Source: Polia nebulosa
Taxonomy: Eukaryota > Arthropoda > Insecta > Lepidoptera > Noctuidae
Assembly: GCA_951329385.1 (NCBI GenBank)
Contig: OX589605.1
Span: 30,094,821-30,158,820, forward strand
DNA length: 64,000 nt
Direction: 5' to 3'
In this document: positions 63,600-64,000 of the stretch, piece by piece
Numbering within the stretch: the first letter of the stretch is position 1
Layout of the letters: every line of letters begins with the position of its first letter
The notes under the pieces: generated by a model
Databases searched by the model: none
What the model was told of the DNA's origin: nothing
Seen by the model: the letters and a program-made list of their open reading frames with translations, nothing else
Translations under genes and position numbers: made by a program

Positions 63600-64000
63600 T
63601 TCAAGACGTATTATTAAGGCGATGAAACCCTGTGCAAACGATTTTGGTTTGGATTTCTCCATGCAGTTCTGTCTTCATTAGTACATCAACTTCTGGATCT
63701 AATGGTTCCAAACGTCGCACGCTCGCTTCTGCAGCTGAGTTCCAGTCTGCCCAAGAGTCAGGGTCTTTGCCCCAGTTTCTTACTCACCTGCTCCATAAAT
63801 CAGATAGTACTGCGGTGCCTAAAAATTATAGACCGATAACGTGTTTACCAACTATCTATTTCTTACTGCCATCTAGGAGCCATAAGAGCTAAAATTAACA
63901 GTCATATTGACACAAATTGTATCATGTCAGCATCTCAGAATGAATGGGAACGGGTCCCGTGGTACTACGGAGCTGCTCCTCATAGATATTGCCATTAGTC
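63600..64000 (+). pseudogene. Dong/R4-type LINE fragment, RT region, running off the window
   Basis: Frames HLLHKSDSTAVPKNYRPITC and later INSHIDTNCIMSASQNE.. match the RT region of the 36.5-kb LINE (about 37640-38000), but without the MITE insertion found there. Several frame changes occur. The sequence continues past the window end. Confidence 0.75.

Overview
The window looks like repeat-rich nuclear DNA from a moth or butterfly (Lepidoptera, perhaps a noctuid-like moth). It is AT-rich, has spliced transposon genes, and is packed with interspersed repeats of lepidopteran type. I found no convincing ordinary host gene. Nearly everything recognisable is a mobile element, a tandem repeat or captured viral sequence, so the region resembles a transposon-trap or heterochromatic locus. 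Family names come from motif recognition only, because no search could be run.

Layout. 1-13 kb: LINE tails, SINE-like repeats, an LTR-like remnant with a 121-aa ORF (4.0-4.8 kb), a 20-bp tandem array inside inverted repeats (9.3-9.5 kb), a 244-bp MITE (9.8-10.0 kb), a broken DDE transposase (11.4-11.8 kb) and a perfect hairpin (11.9 kb). 13.2-17.0 kb: a MULE transposase remnant split by a PIF/Harbinger element. That element carries a two-exon transposase and an antisense MADF/BESS-type gene whose exons interleave with it. 19.0-23.4 kb: a very young non-coding LTR retrotransposon on the minus strand, with 1254-bp LTRs. 24.4-25.4 and 34.3-35.3 kb: two copies of a fold-back element containing tRNA-like segments. 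31.9-32.7 kb: a 34-copy, 23-bp minisatellite. 36.5-40.6 kb: broken Dong/R4-type LINEs, followed by an RTE-type remnant (40.9-41.7 kb).

45.9-58.8 kb is the most interesting part. Four tandem blocks each start with a Helitron-type 5' end (A^TCCTA...), and the set finishes with a Helitron-type 3' end (hairpin then CTAG^T). The blocks are filled with a minisatellite of about 68-72 bp. Block 1 holds a broken fragment resembling a bunyavirus nucleoprotein. Blocks 2 and 3 each hold an intact ORF (471 and 469 aa), nearly identical, resembling an orthomyxovirus-type nucleoprotein. Block 3 was later hit by an almost intact Ty3/gypsy element (52777-57409; 5-bp target duplication; one stop codon in gag). 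58.9-64 kb returns to repeats: LINE fragments, tRNA-derived segments and a frameshifted Tc1/mariner transposase with a small intron.

The parts do not form a pathway. The shared theme is nested insertion. The strongest hypothesis is that Helitron-like rolling-circle elements captured and amplified cDNA of two RNA-virus nucleoprotein genes inside a transposon-rich, possibly piRNA-producing locus.
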